Shown here: one piece after another, positions 7,961-15,095 of the stretch
Numbering within the stretch: the first letter of the stretch is position 1
How the letters are laid out: each line of letters starts with the position of its first letter
Assembly: GCA_937919435.1 (NCBI GenBank)
Contig: CALFRR010000062.1
Span: 1-28,549, forward strand
DNA length: 28,549 nucleotides
Direction: 5' to 3'
From: an uncultured Alphaproteobacteria bacterium
Lineage (GTDB): Bacteria > Pseudomonadota > Alphaproteobacteria > Rhizobiales > Ancalomicrobiaceae
Made by a program: the position numbers and the translations under genes
The notes under the pieces: generated by a model
What the model saw: only the letters and a program-made list of their open reading frames with translations
What the model was told of the DNA's origin: nothing
The model's database searches: none

Positions 7961-8944
7961 TCAGAGCTTCAGGCCGGAGGTGGCGACCAGGGTGGCGGCG
8001 GCCAGGGCGAAGACGAGGTGACCGGCGATCGCGATCCGCGACAGGCCGCGCCGCGCCGCCACCATCTCCGCCCGGTTCCCGGCGACCAGCGCCAGGGTGC
8101 CCGCGGAGAGCCCCGCGCCGGTCGCCAGGAACAGCGGCAGATAGAGCGCGAAGCCGACGTGGCCGTATTCCCGTTTGAGGATGCAGAACGGGCAATGGTG
8201 GTGCGGCATCTCGTAGACGTAGGGGCCGATCGCCGCGACGATCGCCGCCAGCGCCAGCCCGAAGACGGCGAGCGACAGGACGCCGAGAGCCACGGCCGCG
8301 ATCCGGCTGCCCGCCGCCGGCAGCCCCGCGACCACCGCCGCCGCGACGCCGGCGGCGAGCAGACCGAGGGCGAGCTTCGGATCGAGCGAGGCGAGATCAC
8401 CGCCGAAGTTCGGCCGGCTCTCGCCGAACAGCTTGCCGCAGCAGGAGGTGATGGTGTCGGCCTTCAGATCGAGGAAATAGGCGAGTTCGATCCCGCCCTC
8501 GGCGAAGACCAGCGGCGCCAGAGCGAGCAGACCGACGTATTTGGTGCGGGTCAGGGCATAGTCGCGGGTGCGGCCGTCGAGCCGGTCGACGGCGAGCCAG
8601 ACGAAGGCGGCGAAGAAGACCGCGATCTTCGCCCACAGCGCCGGAAAGCCCCAGGGGCTCGCCTGGAGACTGCCGACCGCGCACATCGCGCCGACGAACA
8701 ACGGCGCCATCCGGTCGGCGTTGAAGGCGAACAGCACCAGGCTCGCCGCTTCGAGGACCAGCACGAAGGCGACGACGGTGGAGACCAGGGTGGTCGTCCG
8801 CTCCAGCCCGATCTGGCGCTCGGCACCGCTCGCCGGATCCCAGTGGCGCAACAGCCGGACGGCGAACAGAGCCGCCCCGGCGAGGACCACCGCGGAGAGC
8901 AGCGAGGCGCCGATCAGCGCCAGGATCGGCGGATGGAAGATCAT
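7961..8944 (-). CDS. Polytopic membrane protein with Cys/His motifs, last gene of NosL/ABC operon
   Basis: I do not recognise a named family. 327 residues with about eight hydrophobic segments. Cys residues cluster at or near membrane ends: Cys88 (AMCAVG), the pair Cys168-Cys169 (TSCCGKLF), and a striking EMPHHHCPFC motif (246-254) with three His before a CxxC. Such pairs suggest metal binding or thiol/disulfide exchange in the membrane, loosely like DsbB/VKOR proteins, though no fold homology is claimed. Its ATG overlaps the stop of the ATPase gene (ATGA), so it is translationally coupled to the ABC transporter. With two NosL-like proteins in the operon, a copper or redox role is the best guess (inference). 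Confidence 0.8.
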   Translation of the reverse strand: MIFHPPILALIGASLLSAVVLAGAALFAVRLLRHWDPASGAERQIGLERTTTLVSTVVAFVLVLEAASLVLFAFNADRMAPLFVGAMCAVGSLQASPWGFPALWAKIAVFFAAFVWLAVDRLDGRTRDYALTRTKYVGLLALAPLVFAEGGIELAYFLDLKADTITSCCGKLFGESRPNFGGDLASLDPKLALGLLAAGVAAAVVAGLPAAGSRIAAVALGVLSLAVFGLALAAIVAAIGPYVYEMPHHHCPFCILKREYGHVGFALYLPLFLATGAGLSAGTLALVAGNRAEMVAARRGLSRIAIAGHLVFALAAATLVATSGLKL

Positions 8945-9621
8945 CCGGCCACCTCGACGATCCGGCCGTCGGCCATGGTGACCAGCGCATCGACGAGGCT
9001 CGCCTCGGTGATCCGCGGGTCGTGGCTGGTGATCAGCACGGTCTTGCCCGACCGCTTCAGATCCTCGGCGATCGCCAGGAACTGGGCGACCCGGTCGCCG
9101 TCGAGACTGGCGGTCGGTTCGTCGGCGATGATGACCGCCGGATCGTTGATCAGCGCCCGGGCGATGGCGACGCGCTGCGCTTCGCCGCCGGAGAGGTGCT
9201 CGGCCGGCAACCCCGCCCGGTCGGCGAGGCCGAAGCGGTCGAGCAGCCGCATCGCCCGATCGCTCAGCGTGCGGCTCGGCACGCCGAGCGGGAAGGCCGG
9301 CAGGACGACGTTGTCGAGCGCCGACAGGCCGCGGATCAGGTTGAACTTCTGGAAGACGAAACCGAAGGTCCGCCGCCGCGTCTCGGTGAGGAAGCGCTCG
9401 GGCAGACCCGAGACCGTCTCGCCGTCGATCCGTATCCGGCCCGAGGTCGGACGGGCGAGGCAACCGATCAGGGTGAGCAGCGTGGTCTTGCCCGAGCCGG
9501 AGGGTCCGCGCAGCACGGTGACGCGGCCGTCGGCGACGTCGAGATCGACCGAGCGGACCGCGTCGACCCGATCGTGACGGCCCTGGGCGAACGTCTTGGT
9601 GACCGCTTCGAGGGTGATCAT
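8941..9621 (-). CDS. ABC transporter ATPase, MacB/LolD type
   Basis: Cytoplasmic ATPase of 226 residues, typical of the LolD/MacB/FtsE group that partners FtsX-type permeases. Walker A is GPSGSGKTT (about 39-47), the Q-loop lies in FVFQKFNLI, the signature is LSGGEAQRVAIARAL, Walker B is VIIADEPTASLD, and the switch His is in ITSHDPR. All catalytic motifs are intact. It starts 8 nt after the permease stop and overlaps the next gene by 4 nt. This class usually drives mechanotransmission or extraction from the membrane outer leaflet, not import, so the complex may act on NosL-like or other periplasmic partners (inference). Confidence 0.94.
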   Translation of the reverse strand: MITLEAVTKTFAQGRHDRVDAVRSVDLDVADGRVTVLRGPSGSGKTTLLTLIGCLARPTSGRIRIDGETVSGLPERFLTETRRRTFGFVFQKFNLIRGLSALDNVVLPAFPLGVPSRTLSDRAMRLLDRFGLADRAGLPAEHLSGGEAQRVAIARALINDPAVIIADEPTASLDGDRVAQFLAIAEDLKRSGKTVLITSHDPRITEASLVDALVTMADGRIVEVAG

Positions 9622-9629
9622 CGGGAACC

Positions 9630-10775
9630 TCAGCGCATCACGGCATCGGGATCGGCGGAGGCGGTGCGCCACACCGGCACCAGGATCGCCGCCATGAACG
9701 GAACGACGGTCAGCATGCCCAACGTGGCGATCTCCAGGGCGTCGATCCGCGGCGACAGGGGAAACCGCGGGTAGAGCGTCGCCCAGCCCTTCAGCACCGG
9801 TTCGAACAGGCCGGCGGAGAACAGGAAGACGTGGACCCAGGCGGCGAGGACGCCGAGGAGGAAGGCGGTGAGCGAGATCAGCGCCCCCTCGAAGAGCTTC
9901 GACGCGATCACGTCGCCGGTCTCCCAGCCGATCGCCTTGAGGATGCCGATCTCCCGCCGTTCCTCGGCCGACAGACCGGAGGCCCGGTCGAAGGCGAGGA
10001 TGGCGAAGGCGACCAGCGCCCCGGCGAGCAGGGCGAGGGTCAGGCCCTCGCGCCAGGAGAACAGCGCCTCGGCCGAACGGCTCATGTCGGCGCGGGTGAC
10101 GAAACGATGGTGCGGCAGCTTCAGTGCCGCCTTGCCGGAGATGGTGCCGACCTCGCTCGGGTTGGCCACGGTGAGCGCCACGTCGGTCCACACGCCGTCC
10201 GGCAGTTCGAAGAAGGCGCGGAAGTCGCTCTCCTCGACCAGCACCAGATCGGCGGAGACCAGCGCCGACTCGGCGGGCAGCACCGCCTTGACCCGGGTCT
10301 TCAGGAACCGGCCCGACGGCGAGACGAGGAACAGCATCTTGCCCGGCGCGAGCCGCCGGGCGCGGGCGACGCCCTCGCCGACGATCGCCTCGCCCTTGGC
10401 GACGGCGAGATCGGTCGCGGCGGTGCTCGGCACCATCAGGGTATAGTTCGCCGCTCCGGCGCTGTCCCACAGGTAGCCCCAGAGCCGCGGCTCGACCCGG
10501 CGGACGCCGCGCAGGCCCTTCAACAGGGCGACGTCGGCATCGACGGTGAGGTCGTGACGACCCATCACCATCGCCTGGGCGGTGATCTCCGGACCGCCGG
10601 CCAGGATCGCCGAAGCCTCCCGGCGCACCGCCGAGCCCCACAGCATCACCGAGCCGACCAGGAACACCACCAGTCCGTAGACCAGGATCAGACCGAGGTT
10701 GCGGGTCGGCCGGCGCGCCAGCGAGCGCACGGCGAAATCGAGGAGATGGCGGCGGCGTTCGAAGGCGGCACGCAT
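9630..10775 (-). CDS. ABC transporter permease, MacB/FtsX type
   Basis: Membrane subunit of 381 residues with FtsX/MacB topology: one helix near the N-terminus (about 27-47, LGLILVYGLVVFLVGSVMLWG), a periplasmic domain of roughly 190 residues, then three C-terminal helices (about 243-262, 293-322 and 350-370). Between helices two and three lies the conserved cytoplasmic motif ERREIGILKAIGWETGDVI, which docks to the ATPase. The C-terminus ends in VPVWRTASADPDAVMR, the usual family ending. It is preceded by a small anchored protein 3 nt away and followed by its ATPase. The periplasmic domain shows no motif I recognise. The substrate is unknown; the context suggests copper-protein maturation. 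Confidence 0.92.
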   Translation of the reverse strand: MRAAFERRRHLLDFAVRSLARRPTRNLGLILVYGLVVFLVGSVMLWGSAVRREASAILAGGPEITAQAMVMGRHDLTVDADVALLKGLRGVRRVEPRLWGYLWDSAGAANYTLMVPSTAATDLAVAKGEAIVGEGVARARRLAPGKMLFLVSPSGRFLKTRVKAVLPAESALVSADLVLVEESDFRAFFELPDGVWTDVALTVANPSEVGTISGKAALKLPHHRFVTRADMSRSAEALFSWREGLTLALLAGALVAFAILAFDRASGLSAEERREIGILKAIGWETGDVIASKLFEGALISLTAFLLGVLAAWVHVFLFSAGLFEPVLKGWATLYPRFPLSPRIDALEIATLGMLTVVPFMAAILVPVWRTASADPDAVMR

Positions 10776-10778
10776 GGC

Positions 10779-11108
10779 TCAGTTCTCCGAGGCTTCGAGG
10801 CGGCCGCCGGGGAACCGGCGGGGAGCGACGACCAGCGATCCCGTCGGGAAGTGATCGAGGCTCGCCGGTCCGTCCTGGAAGGCGGAGGCGAGGTCGGCGA
10901 GCGACGGATTGCGGGTGTAGCGGGCCTCGGTGAACAGCGCCGGATCGGAGAGCGCCAGCGCCTCGACCAGCCCGGCGGTCCGGGCGCGCCGTGCCGCGCC
11001 GTCGTCGCCGATCACGGTCGCACCGACCACCGCCGCGCCCCCCGCGAAGAGGAGGGCGAACCAGACCGCCACCAGGGTCGAGCCGCGCCGTCGGGATCGG
11101 AGCCTCAT
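10779..11108 (-). CDS. Small membrane-anchored protein of unknown function
   Basis: 109 residues, no family recognised. A basic N-terminus (MRLRSRRRGS) precedes one hydrophobic segment (about 11-34, VAVWFALLFAGGAAVVGATVIG), which should anchor a short periplasmic domain; a cleavable signal is also possible. No Cys or other metal-ligand cluster is present. The ATG overlaps the stop of the NosL-like gene (ATGA), and the stop lies 3 nt before the permease start, so it belongs to this operon and is probably a partner of the NosL/permease complex (inference). Confidence 0.75.
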   Translation of the reverse strand: MRLRSRRRGSTLVAVWFALLFAGGAAVVGATVIGDDGAARRARTAGLVEALALSDPALFTEARYTRNPSLADLASAFQDGPASLDHFPTGSLVVAPRRFPGGRLEASEN

Positions 11109-11641
11109 TCGAACCGCCCGTCGTCGAGCGCCGCGAGCAGCGCCGGGGTGATCTCGGACGCCCGCAGGATGCGGCGGCCCTTGTGGTCGGCGAGGAACTC
11201 CTTCGCGTCGGCCTCGGTGGCGTGGGGAACCAGTTCGTGGCCCATCGGGCCGAGGACGTCGGAGCCGATCACGTACCAGGCGGGCTTCGCCTCGATCCGC
11301 TCACCCTCGTAATAGGAGGTGACGCCGATCGCCTCGATCGTCTCCGCGGTCCGGCCGGGCGACCAGTGGGGCACGTCGTGGAGGTACTTCCACAGGTCCT
11401 TGGCACCGTCGAAATGTTCGGCGTGGCCGTCGCGGAACCGGACCGTGGCGATCCAATAGGGGTATTTGGCGACGAACATGCCGCACACCCGGCAGACGTC
11501 GCGGTCGCCGGGCTTCGGCAGATCGATCGTCCCGGCCCGGTCGGCCTCGGCCGCGGCGGGCACCGCTGCACAGGCGAAGGCGGCGAGGCCGAAGAGAAGG
11601 GCGCGGCGATCCGGCCGGCAGGGCGGGCGTGGAGGTGTCAT
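11105..11641 (-). CDS. NosL-like protein 1
   Basis: Periplasmic NosL-family protein, 178 residues. NosL binds Cu(I) and helps mature the copper sites of nitrous oxide reductase. The family signature is present as DVCRVCGMFVAKYPYW (Cys50, Cys53, Met55), with FDGAKDLWKYLHD and the later GPMGHELVPHATEADAKEFLADHKG that are characteristic of NosL. Classical NosL is a lipoprotein; this one has no lipobox and instead has a Tat-like leader (PDRRALLFGLAAF then AAA). No nosZ, nosR, nosD or nosY is in the window, so the client is unknown. It is followed by overlapping genes for a small anchored protein and an FtsX-type ABC transporter. Confidence 0.9.
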   Translation of the reverse strand: MTPPRPPCRPDRRALLFGLAAFACAAVPAAAEADRAGTIDLPKPGDRDVCRVCGMFVAKYPYWIATVRFRDGHAEHFDGAKDLWKYLHDVPHWSPGRTAETIEAIGVTSYYEGERIEAKPAWYVIGSDVLGPMGHELVPHATEADAKEFLADHKGRRILRASEITPALLAALDDGRFE

Positions 11642-11663
11642 CGATCGACTCCGGCGAACGGGA

Positions 11664-11688
11664 CCGCCCGGCGAAGACCGCCGGGCGG
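11664..11688 (-). other. Stem-loop between the two NosL-like genes
   Basis: CCGCCCGGC (11664-11672) pairs perfectly with GCCGGGCGG (11680-11688) around a 7-nt loop, in the 76-bp gap. There is no T-tract. It could serve as message stabiliser or partial terminator, giving different levels of the two NosL-like proteins. Confidence 0.45.
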
Positions 11689-11717
11689 GAGGCGTGGAAA
11701 CGGGCGCTCGGCGCCGG

Positions 11718-12344
11718 TCACATCGCCTTCTTGCGCATCTCGGACCGGCGCTTGCGCAGCATGATGGTGTCGTCGGCCATCACCAGATAGGCCTTGCGCA
11801 GTGCGGTGTCGAAATCGACGACCTCGGCGCCGGCCTTCTTCGAGGCTTCGGCCGCGGCCGCCGCTTCGGCCTTGGCCTTGTCGGCGAAGGCCGCGTTCGA
11901 CACCTTGGTCATCACCCCCGGCTTCGACGGGTCGATCACGTAGAACGCCTTGTCGACGAGGACCAGCGGCTTGATCTCGCCGGCACCGCCGGCGTCGCCG
12001 ACCAGGATCGCCTTCGGGCCCTTGTCCATGTTGAGCGAGAGGGCGACCGCCGCACAATGCAGCGAGCAGGTGGCGTCGACCGCGTCGTCCTCGTAGTGGA
12101 TCAGATGACGGGTGGCCGAGAACTTCGCCCGCTCCATGCCGCAATAGCGGCAGCGGGGGAACTTCCCGGTGTCGTCGACGGTCGGATTCGCGTCCTTGGG
12201 CAGATCCTTGACCAGCCCGTTGGCGTCGGTCCAGGCCCAGGGCGTCATCGGCTTGTCCTGTGCGGCGGCGGGAAGCGTGGCGAAGAGGGTCGCGAAGGCG
12301 GTGCCGGCGACGAGGCGGCGGCGATCGATCGAGAACTCGGTCAT
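11718..12344 (-). CDS. NosL-like protein 2, divergent, with extra Cys pair
   Basis: Predicted periplasmic protein of 208 residues, longer than the neighbouring NosL paralogue. The leader MTEFSIDRRRLVAGTAFATLFATLPAAA is Tat-like. The NosL-type site is FPRCRYCGME (Cys65, Cys68, Met70). A second motif, DATCSLHCAAV (Cys93, Cys97), could add ligands; similar CxxxC sites occur in copper carriers such as Sco proteins, but the match is only to the spacing. The C-terminal part has an Ala/Lys-rich, probably helical stretch (about 147-180) and a very basic end (MLRKRRSEMRKKAM). It is not a copy of the adjacent NosL-like gene: outside the CxxCGM region they share little. It probably transfers metal to or from a partner of the ABC complex (inference). 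Confidence 0.85.
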   Translation of the reverse strand: MTEFSIDRRRLVAGTAFATLFATLPAAAQDKPMTPWAWTDANGLVKDLPKDANPTVDDTGKFPRCRYCGMERAKFSATRHLIHYEDDAVDATCSLHCAAVALSLNMDKGPKAILVGDAGGAGEIKPLVLVDKAFYVIDPSKPGVMTKVSNAAFADKAKAEAAAAAEASKKAGAEVVDFDTALRKAYLVMADDTIMLRKRRSEMRKKAM

Positions 12345-12377
12345 GTGCGTGGGTCTTTCCGTCGGATGAGACGCGGT

Positions 12378-12393
12378 CACGCCGGAGGGCGTG
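12378..12393 (-). other. Short stem-loop before NosL-like gene 2
   Basis: CACGCC and GGCGTG form a perfect 6-bp stem around GGAG in the 66-bp gap between the DUF2946-like gene and the NosL-like gene. It is short, so chance is possible in DNA this GC-rich. Confidence 0.25.
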
Positions 12394-12410
12394 CGGTGTG
12401 GAACGGAGCG

Positions 12411-12848
12411 TCAGAGGCGGACGGAAACGGGTGGACCACGGCCGGTGCCGTAGCGCAGCGGCGAGCGGACGGGGACGATCTCGGCGGAGGCGATCAGCGC
12501 CGGCTCGGTCCGAGGAATCGACGGCGGCGGAAGGACCGGCGGTGTCGCCGCGACCATGGCGCCGGCGACCGCCGGCGAGGCGCACAGCACGCAGCGATCG
12601 GAGGTCGACGGTGCCGGCCGCTCGTCGTTCGGGTCGGCCGCCGTCAGGTCGATCGGGCCGTCGCCGTGGCAGAGCGTGAGGATCCCGAGCCCGGCCTCGT
12701 CGATGCGGTCGGCGACCGCGCGGCCGGCCCCGGCGCCGAGGTGATCGGTGGTGAGGACGACCTGGAACACCATCACCAGCACGGCGAACCAGCACAGCAG
12801 CCGGTCGCCGCGAAGGCGTCTGAGAGGAAGTGCCCGGGTGAGGCGCAT
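12411..12848 (-). CDS. DUF2946-like protein, first gene of NosL/ABC operon
   Basis: 145 residues from the ATG at 12848, resembling DUF2946 proteins, which are often found beside copper-handling genes. One N-terminal hydrophobic segment (about 17-34, LLCWFAVLVMVFQVVLTTD) is followed by a periplasmic part containing LTLCHGDG and, 30 residues on, DRCVLCASPA, a CxxC typical of the group. The C-terminal third is Pro-rich and disordered. An upstream in-frame ATG at 12887 would add 13 residues, but its GAAGG touches the start codon with no spacing. The later start also leaves room for a promoter governed by the FNR-like box at 12915-12928. It lies 66 bp before the NosL-like genes and is presumably co-transcribed. 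Confidence 0.75.
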   Translation of the reverse strand: MRLTRALPLRRLRGDRLLCWFAVLVMVFQVVLTTDHLGAGAGRAVADRIDEAGLGILTLCHGDGPIDLTAADPNDERPAPSTSDRCVLCASPAVAGAMVAATPPVLPPPSIPRTEPALIASAEIVPVRSPLRYGTGRGPPVSVRL

Positions 12849-12914
12849 CGGGTGATCCGAAGGTCGGTCGATCGACGGGAGCGTCATCCTTCGCCGACTT
12901 CCGCGAAAGCGGCA

Positions 12915-12928
12915 TTGACCGGCGTCAA
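12915..12928 (-). promoter_or_regulatory. FNR/FixK/NnrR-type box
   Basis: TTGAC-N4-GTCAA, a fully symmetrical 14-bp site of the CRP/FNR superfamily pattern. It lies 66 bp upstream of the DUF2946-like ATG. If it sits at -41.5, transcription would begin near 12880, which leaves a 30-nt leader to that start. The -10 region is not convincing by eye. It suggests control by oxygen or nitric oxide. Confidence 0.55.
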
Positions 12929-12958
12929 CCTTTCGCCGCCCTGCGACGAAGGTGCCGG

Positions 12959-13699
12959 TCAGGCCCCCTCGCCCTCGTGACGATGCCCGTGCTCGTCGTC
13001 GAGCCCGTGGATGTGGACGTGATCGTGGGCGTGGACGTGACGGTGCAGGGTGGTCTCGCTCAGCCGGCCGTCCTTCAGCAGCAGCGCCCGGGTCGCCAGC
13101 TTCTGAAGGAAGAGCCGGTCGTGGCTGACGATCACCATCGCGGTGTCGAGGCCGGCGAGAATCCCGGTCAGCCGCGCGAGATGGACCTCGTCGAGGGCGT
13201 TGGTCGGCTCGTCGAGCAGCAGCGCCCGCGGCCGCATCGCCATGACCGTGGCGAGCCCGACCAGCCGCTTCTCGCCGCCCGACAGGCGGTGGGTGACCCG
13301 GCGGGCGAGATGGGCGAGCGACAGCCGGTCGAGCGTCGCTTCGGCCCGGGCGACCGCTTCCTTCTGGGTGAGACCGAGGTTCAGCGGCCCGAAGGCGACG
13401 TCTTCGATCACCGTCGGCGAGAACAGCTGGTCGTCGGGATCCTGGAACAGATAGCCGGCGAGCGCCCGGACCTCGCGGAAGTCGGCCTCGATCCGGCGCT
13501 CGGCCCCGAAGGCGACGAGGCGGCCGGCCTTCGGCCGCTCGAGCCCGACCAGGGTCCTGAGCAGGGTGGTCTTGCCGGCGCCGTTCGCCCCGACGATCGC
13601 CAGCCGTTCGCCGTCGTCGAGCCGCAGCGACGCGCCGTCGAGCACCAGGCGGCCGGCGCGTGCGACGACGACCCGGTCGAGATCGAAGAGAGGGGTCAA
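12959..13699 (-). CDS. nikO: ECF nickel/cobalt transporter ATPase NikO (CbiO-like), His-rich tail
   Basis: ATPase that powers the NikMLQ membrane complex, 246 residues. Walker A is GANGAGKTT (about 37-45), the Q-loop lies in GYLFQDPDDQLF, the signature is LSGGEKRL, Walker B is ALLLDEPTNALD, and the switch is IVSHDR; the FQDPDDQLF segment is typical of CbiO/EcfA. The last 30 residues carry about ten His alternating with other residues (HRHVHAHDHVHIHG then DEHGHRH), a probable Ni/Co/Zn-binding tail. The start is a TTG at 13699 overlapping the nikQ stop (TTGA); no better in-frame start exists. It is the last gene of the nik operon, about 110 bp before the NosL operon in the same direction, so read-through is possible. 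Confidence 0.93.
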   Translation of the reverse strand: MTPLFDLDRVVVARAGRLVLDGASLRLDDGERLAIVGANGAGKTTLLRTLVGLERPKAGRLVAFGAERRIEADFREVRALAGYLFQDPDDQLFSPTVIEDVAFGPLNLGLTQKEAVARAEATLDRLSLAHLARRVTHRLSGGEKRLVGLATVMAMRPRALLLDEPTNALDEVHLARLTGILAGLDTAMVIVSHDRLFLQKLATRALLLKDGRLSETTLHRHVHAHDHVHIHGLDDEHGHRHEGEGA

Positions 13700-14451
13700 A
13701 TCAGGCGGTCCACCAGGATCGGAAGAGCGAGGCCGAATGCGAGGCCGGCGGCGAAGATCGCATCATACCCTCCCGGACGCTCGTCGGCGACCATCGCGAA
13801 CCGGCCCGAGAAGGCGCGACAGCGCATCGCCTCGTCGACCCGCTCGGCCCGTTCGAAGGCCCGCACCAGAAGTTGCCCGGTGAAATGGGCGAGGGTGCGC
13901 AGGGTGTGGAGCGAGGTCCGCGGACGGAAGGCGCGCGCCCGCAGGGCGTCGTCGAGACGCGCCGCCTCGGCTCGGAACAGGGCCACCCAACGCGCCGAGA
14001 ACAGCAGGAGATGGACGAGCTTCCGCGGCATCCCGAGCCGCGCCAGGGCATGGCCGAGGCGGACCGGCTCGAGCCCGCCGAGCAGGGTCAGAACCGCGAG
14101 CGCACAGAGATTGACCCGGAGCAGCACCATCGACGCCCGTTCCACCCCCGGCTCCGACAGGGTCAGCGGACCGAGTGTCGCCCAGGTCTCGCCCGGCACG
14201 GTGAGCGGCAGGAGCAGCGCCAGGACCAAGAGAAAGCCCTCGACATGGGCGAGACGGGCGAGCACCGCACGCGCCCCGAGGCCGCAGAGCCCGGTCGTCG
14301 CCAGAGCGACCGGCAGCAGCCCGGCCAGGACCCAGGGCGAGCGCACCGAGAGGATCGCGATCACACAGGCGAGCACCGCGACGAGCCGCAGTCTCGTGTC
14401 CAGCCGATCGAGCCGGAGGGCGACCGGAGTCTCGAAGGCGGCGTCGCTCAC
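13696..14451 (-). CDS. nikQ: ECF transporter T-component NikQ (CbiQ-like)
   Basis: Energy-coupling transmembrane subunit linking the metal-binding NikM to the ATPase NikO. 251 residues from a GTG at 14451 that overlaps the nikL stop (GTGA) and has GGAGGGAG about 3 nt upstream. Five to six hydrophobic segments are visible (about 20-50, 58-90, 105-125 and the C-terminus). The T-component coupling motifs are present: ALRARAFRPR (about 168-177) and MRCRAFSGRF (about 210-219), the two Ala-Arg-X helices that dock onto the ATPase. Overlaps on both sides show tight coupling within the operon. Confidence 0.93.
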   Translation of the reverse strand: MSDAAFETPVALRLDRLDTRLRLVAVLACVIAILSVRSPWVLAGLLPVALATTGLCGLGARAVLARLAHVEGFLLVLALLLPLTVPGETWATLGPLTLSEPGVERASMVLLRVNLCALAVLTLLGGLEPVRLGHALARLGMPRKLVHLLLFSARWVALFRAEAARLDDALRARAFRPRTSLHTLRTLAHFTGQLLVRAFERAERVDEAMRCRAFSGRFAMVADERPGGYDAIFAAGLAFGLALPILVDRLI

Positions 14452-15095
14452 GGCTCCCTCCGGCGGCGTCGCGAGACGGCCCACGACCAGGCACCGGCGA
14501 GCCCGGCGATCATGCCGATCCCGCCCATCACGTCGTTGAACCGCACCCGCCCCTCGGCCTGATCCTGGGCTTCGATCAGCGGGCGCACCTGCCGGGCGAC
14601 GGCGCGGTCGACCTCGGCGGCGACGAGCCGGGAGAGCATCGCCGGATCGAACGGTGCCGGACAGGCGAGCGAGGCGGAGACGGGCGGAGACGCGGACGGC
14701 GGCGCGGCGACGGGCGCGGCTCCGGGCGCGGCCCCGGGCGCGGTCGGGACGATCGCGGAGGCGAGCCGGTCGGCTTCGATCCGGCCTTCGACCCAATGGC
14801 CGTCGCCGGCATCGACGGTGATCGCGTAGTCGGCGGCGAGCGACGGGCGCCAGCGGAAGTTTCCCCGGTCGTCGGTGCGGCCGCGGAAGACTTCGCGCCC
14901 GCCGCCGTCCTTGACCACGAACTCGACGCCTTCCGGCCGGCCACCGCCGACGAAGAAGGCGTAGCCGCCGATCTCGCCGTCCTCGGCGGTGACGAACAGC
15001 TTCAGTCGGTGGGCCGCGGCCGGGCCGGCGAGAGCGAGAACGACGGCGGCCGAGACCGCCACCGGGGAGAAGATGCGATGCCACCGTCGCGTCAT
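14448..15095 (-). CDS. nikL: Nickel ECF transporter auxiliary subunit NikL
   Basis: Auxiliary component of the NikKMLQO-type importer, standing where NikN or CbiN occurs in other systems. 215 residues. A signal peptide or first membrane anchor (about 8-29) ends in AAAH, exposing an N-terminal His. Then comes HRLKLFVTAEDGEIGGYAFFVGGGRPEGVEFVVKD, the conserved NikL/CbiL segment, with a transthyretin-like domain to about 110. A Pro/Ala-rich linker (about 118-145) follows, and a C-terminal membrane helix (about 187-206) ends in RRRREP. The ATG overlaps the nikM stop (ATGA); longer starts would run into nikM. Nickel specificity is inferred from the NikK/NikL pairing. Confidence 0.88.
   Translation of the reverse strand: MTRRWHRIFSPVAVSAAVVLALAGPAAAHRLKLFVTAEDGEIGGYAFFVGGGRPEGVEFVVKDGGGREVFRGRTDDRGNFRWRPSLAADYAITVDAGDGHWVEGRIEADRLASAIVPTAPGAAPGAAPVAAPPSASPPVSASLACPAPFDPAMLSRLVAAEVDRAVARQVRPLIEAQDQAEGRVRFNDVMGGIGMIAGLAGAWSWAVSRRRRREP

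Noticed and set aside
6950..9577. Long plus-strand open frame opposite tctC and the ABC operon
   Set aside because: Same reason: shadow of real minus-strand genes, with no recognisable protein features.
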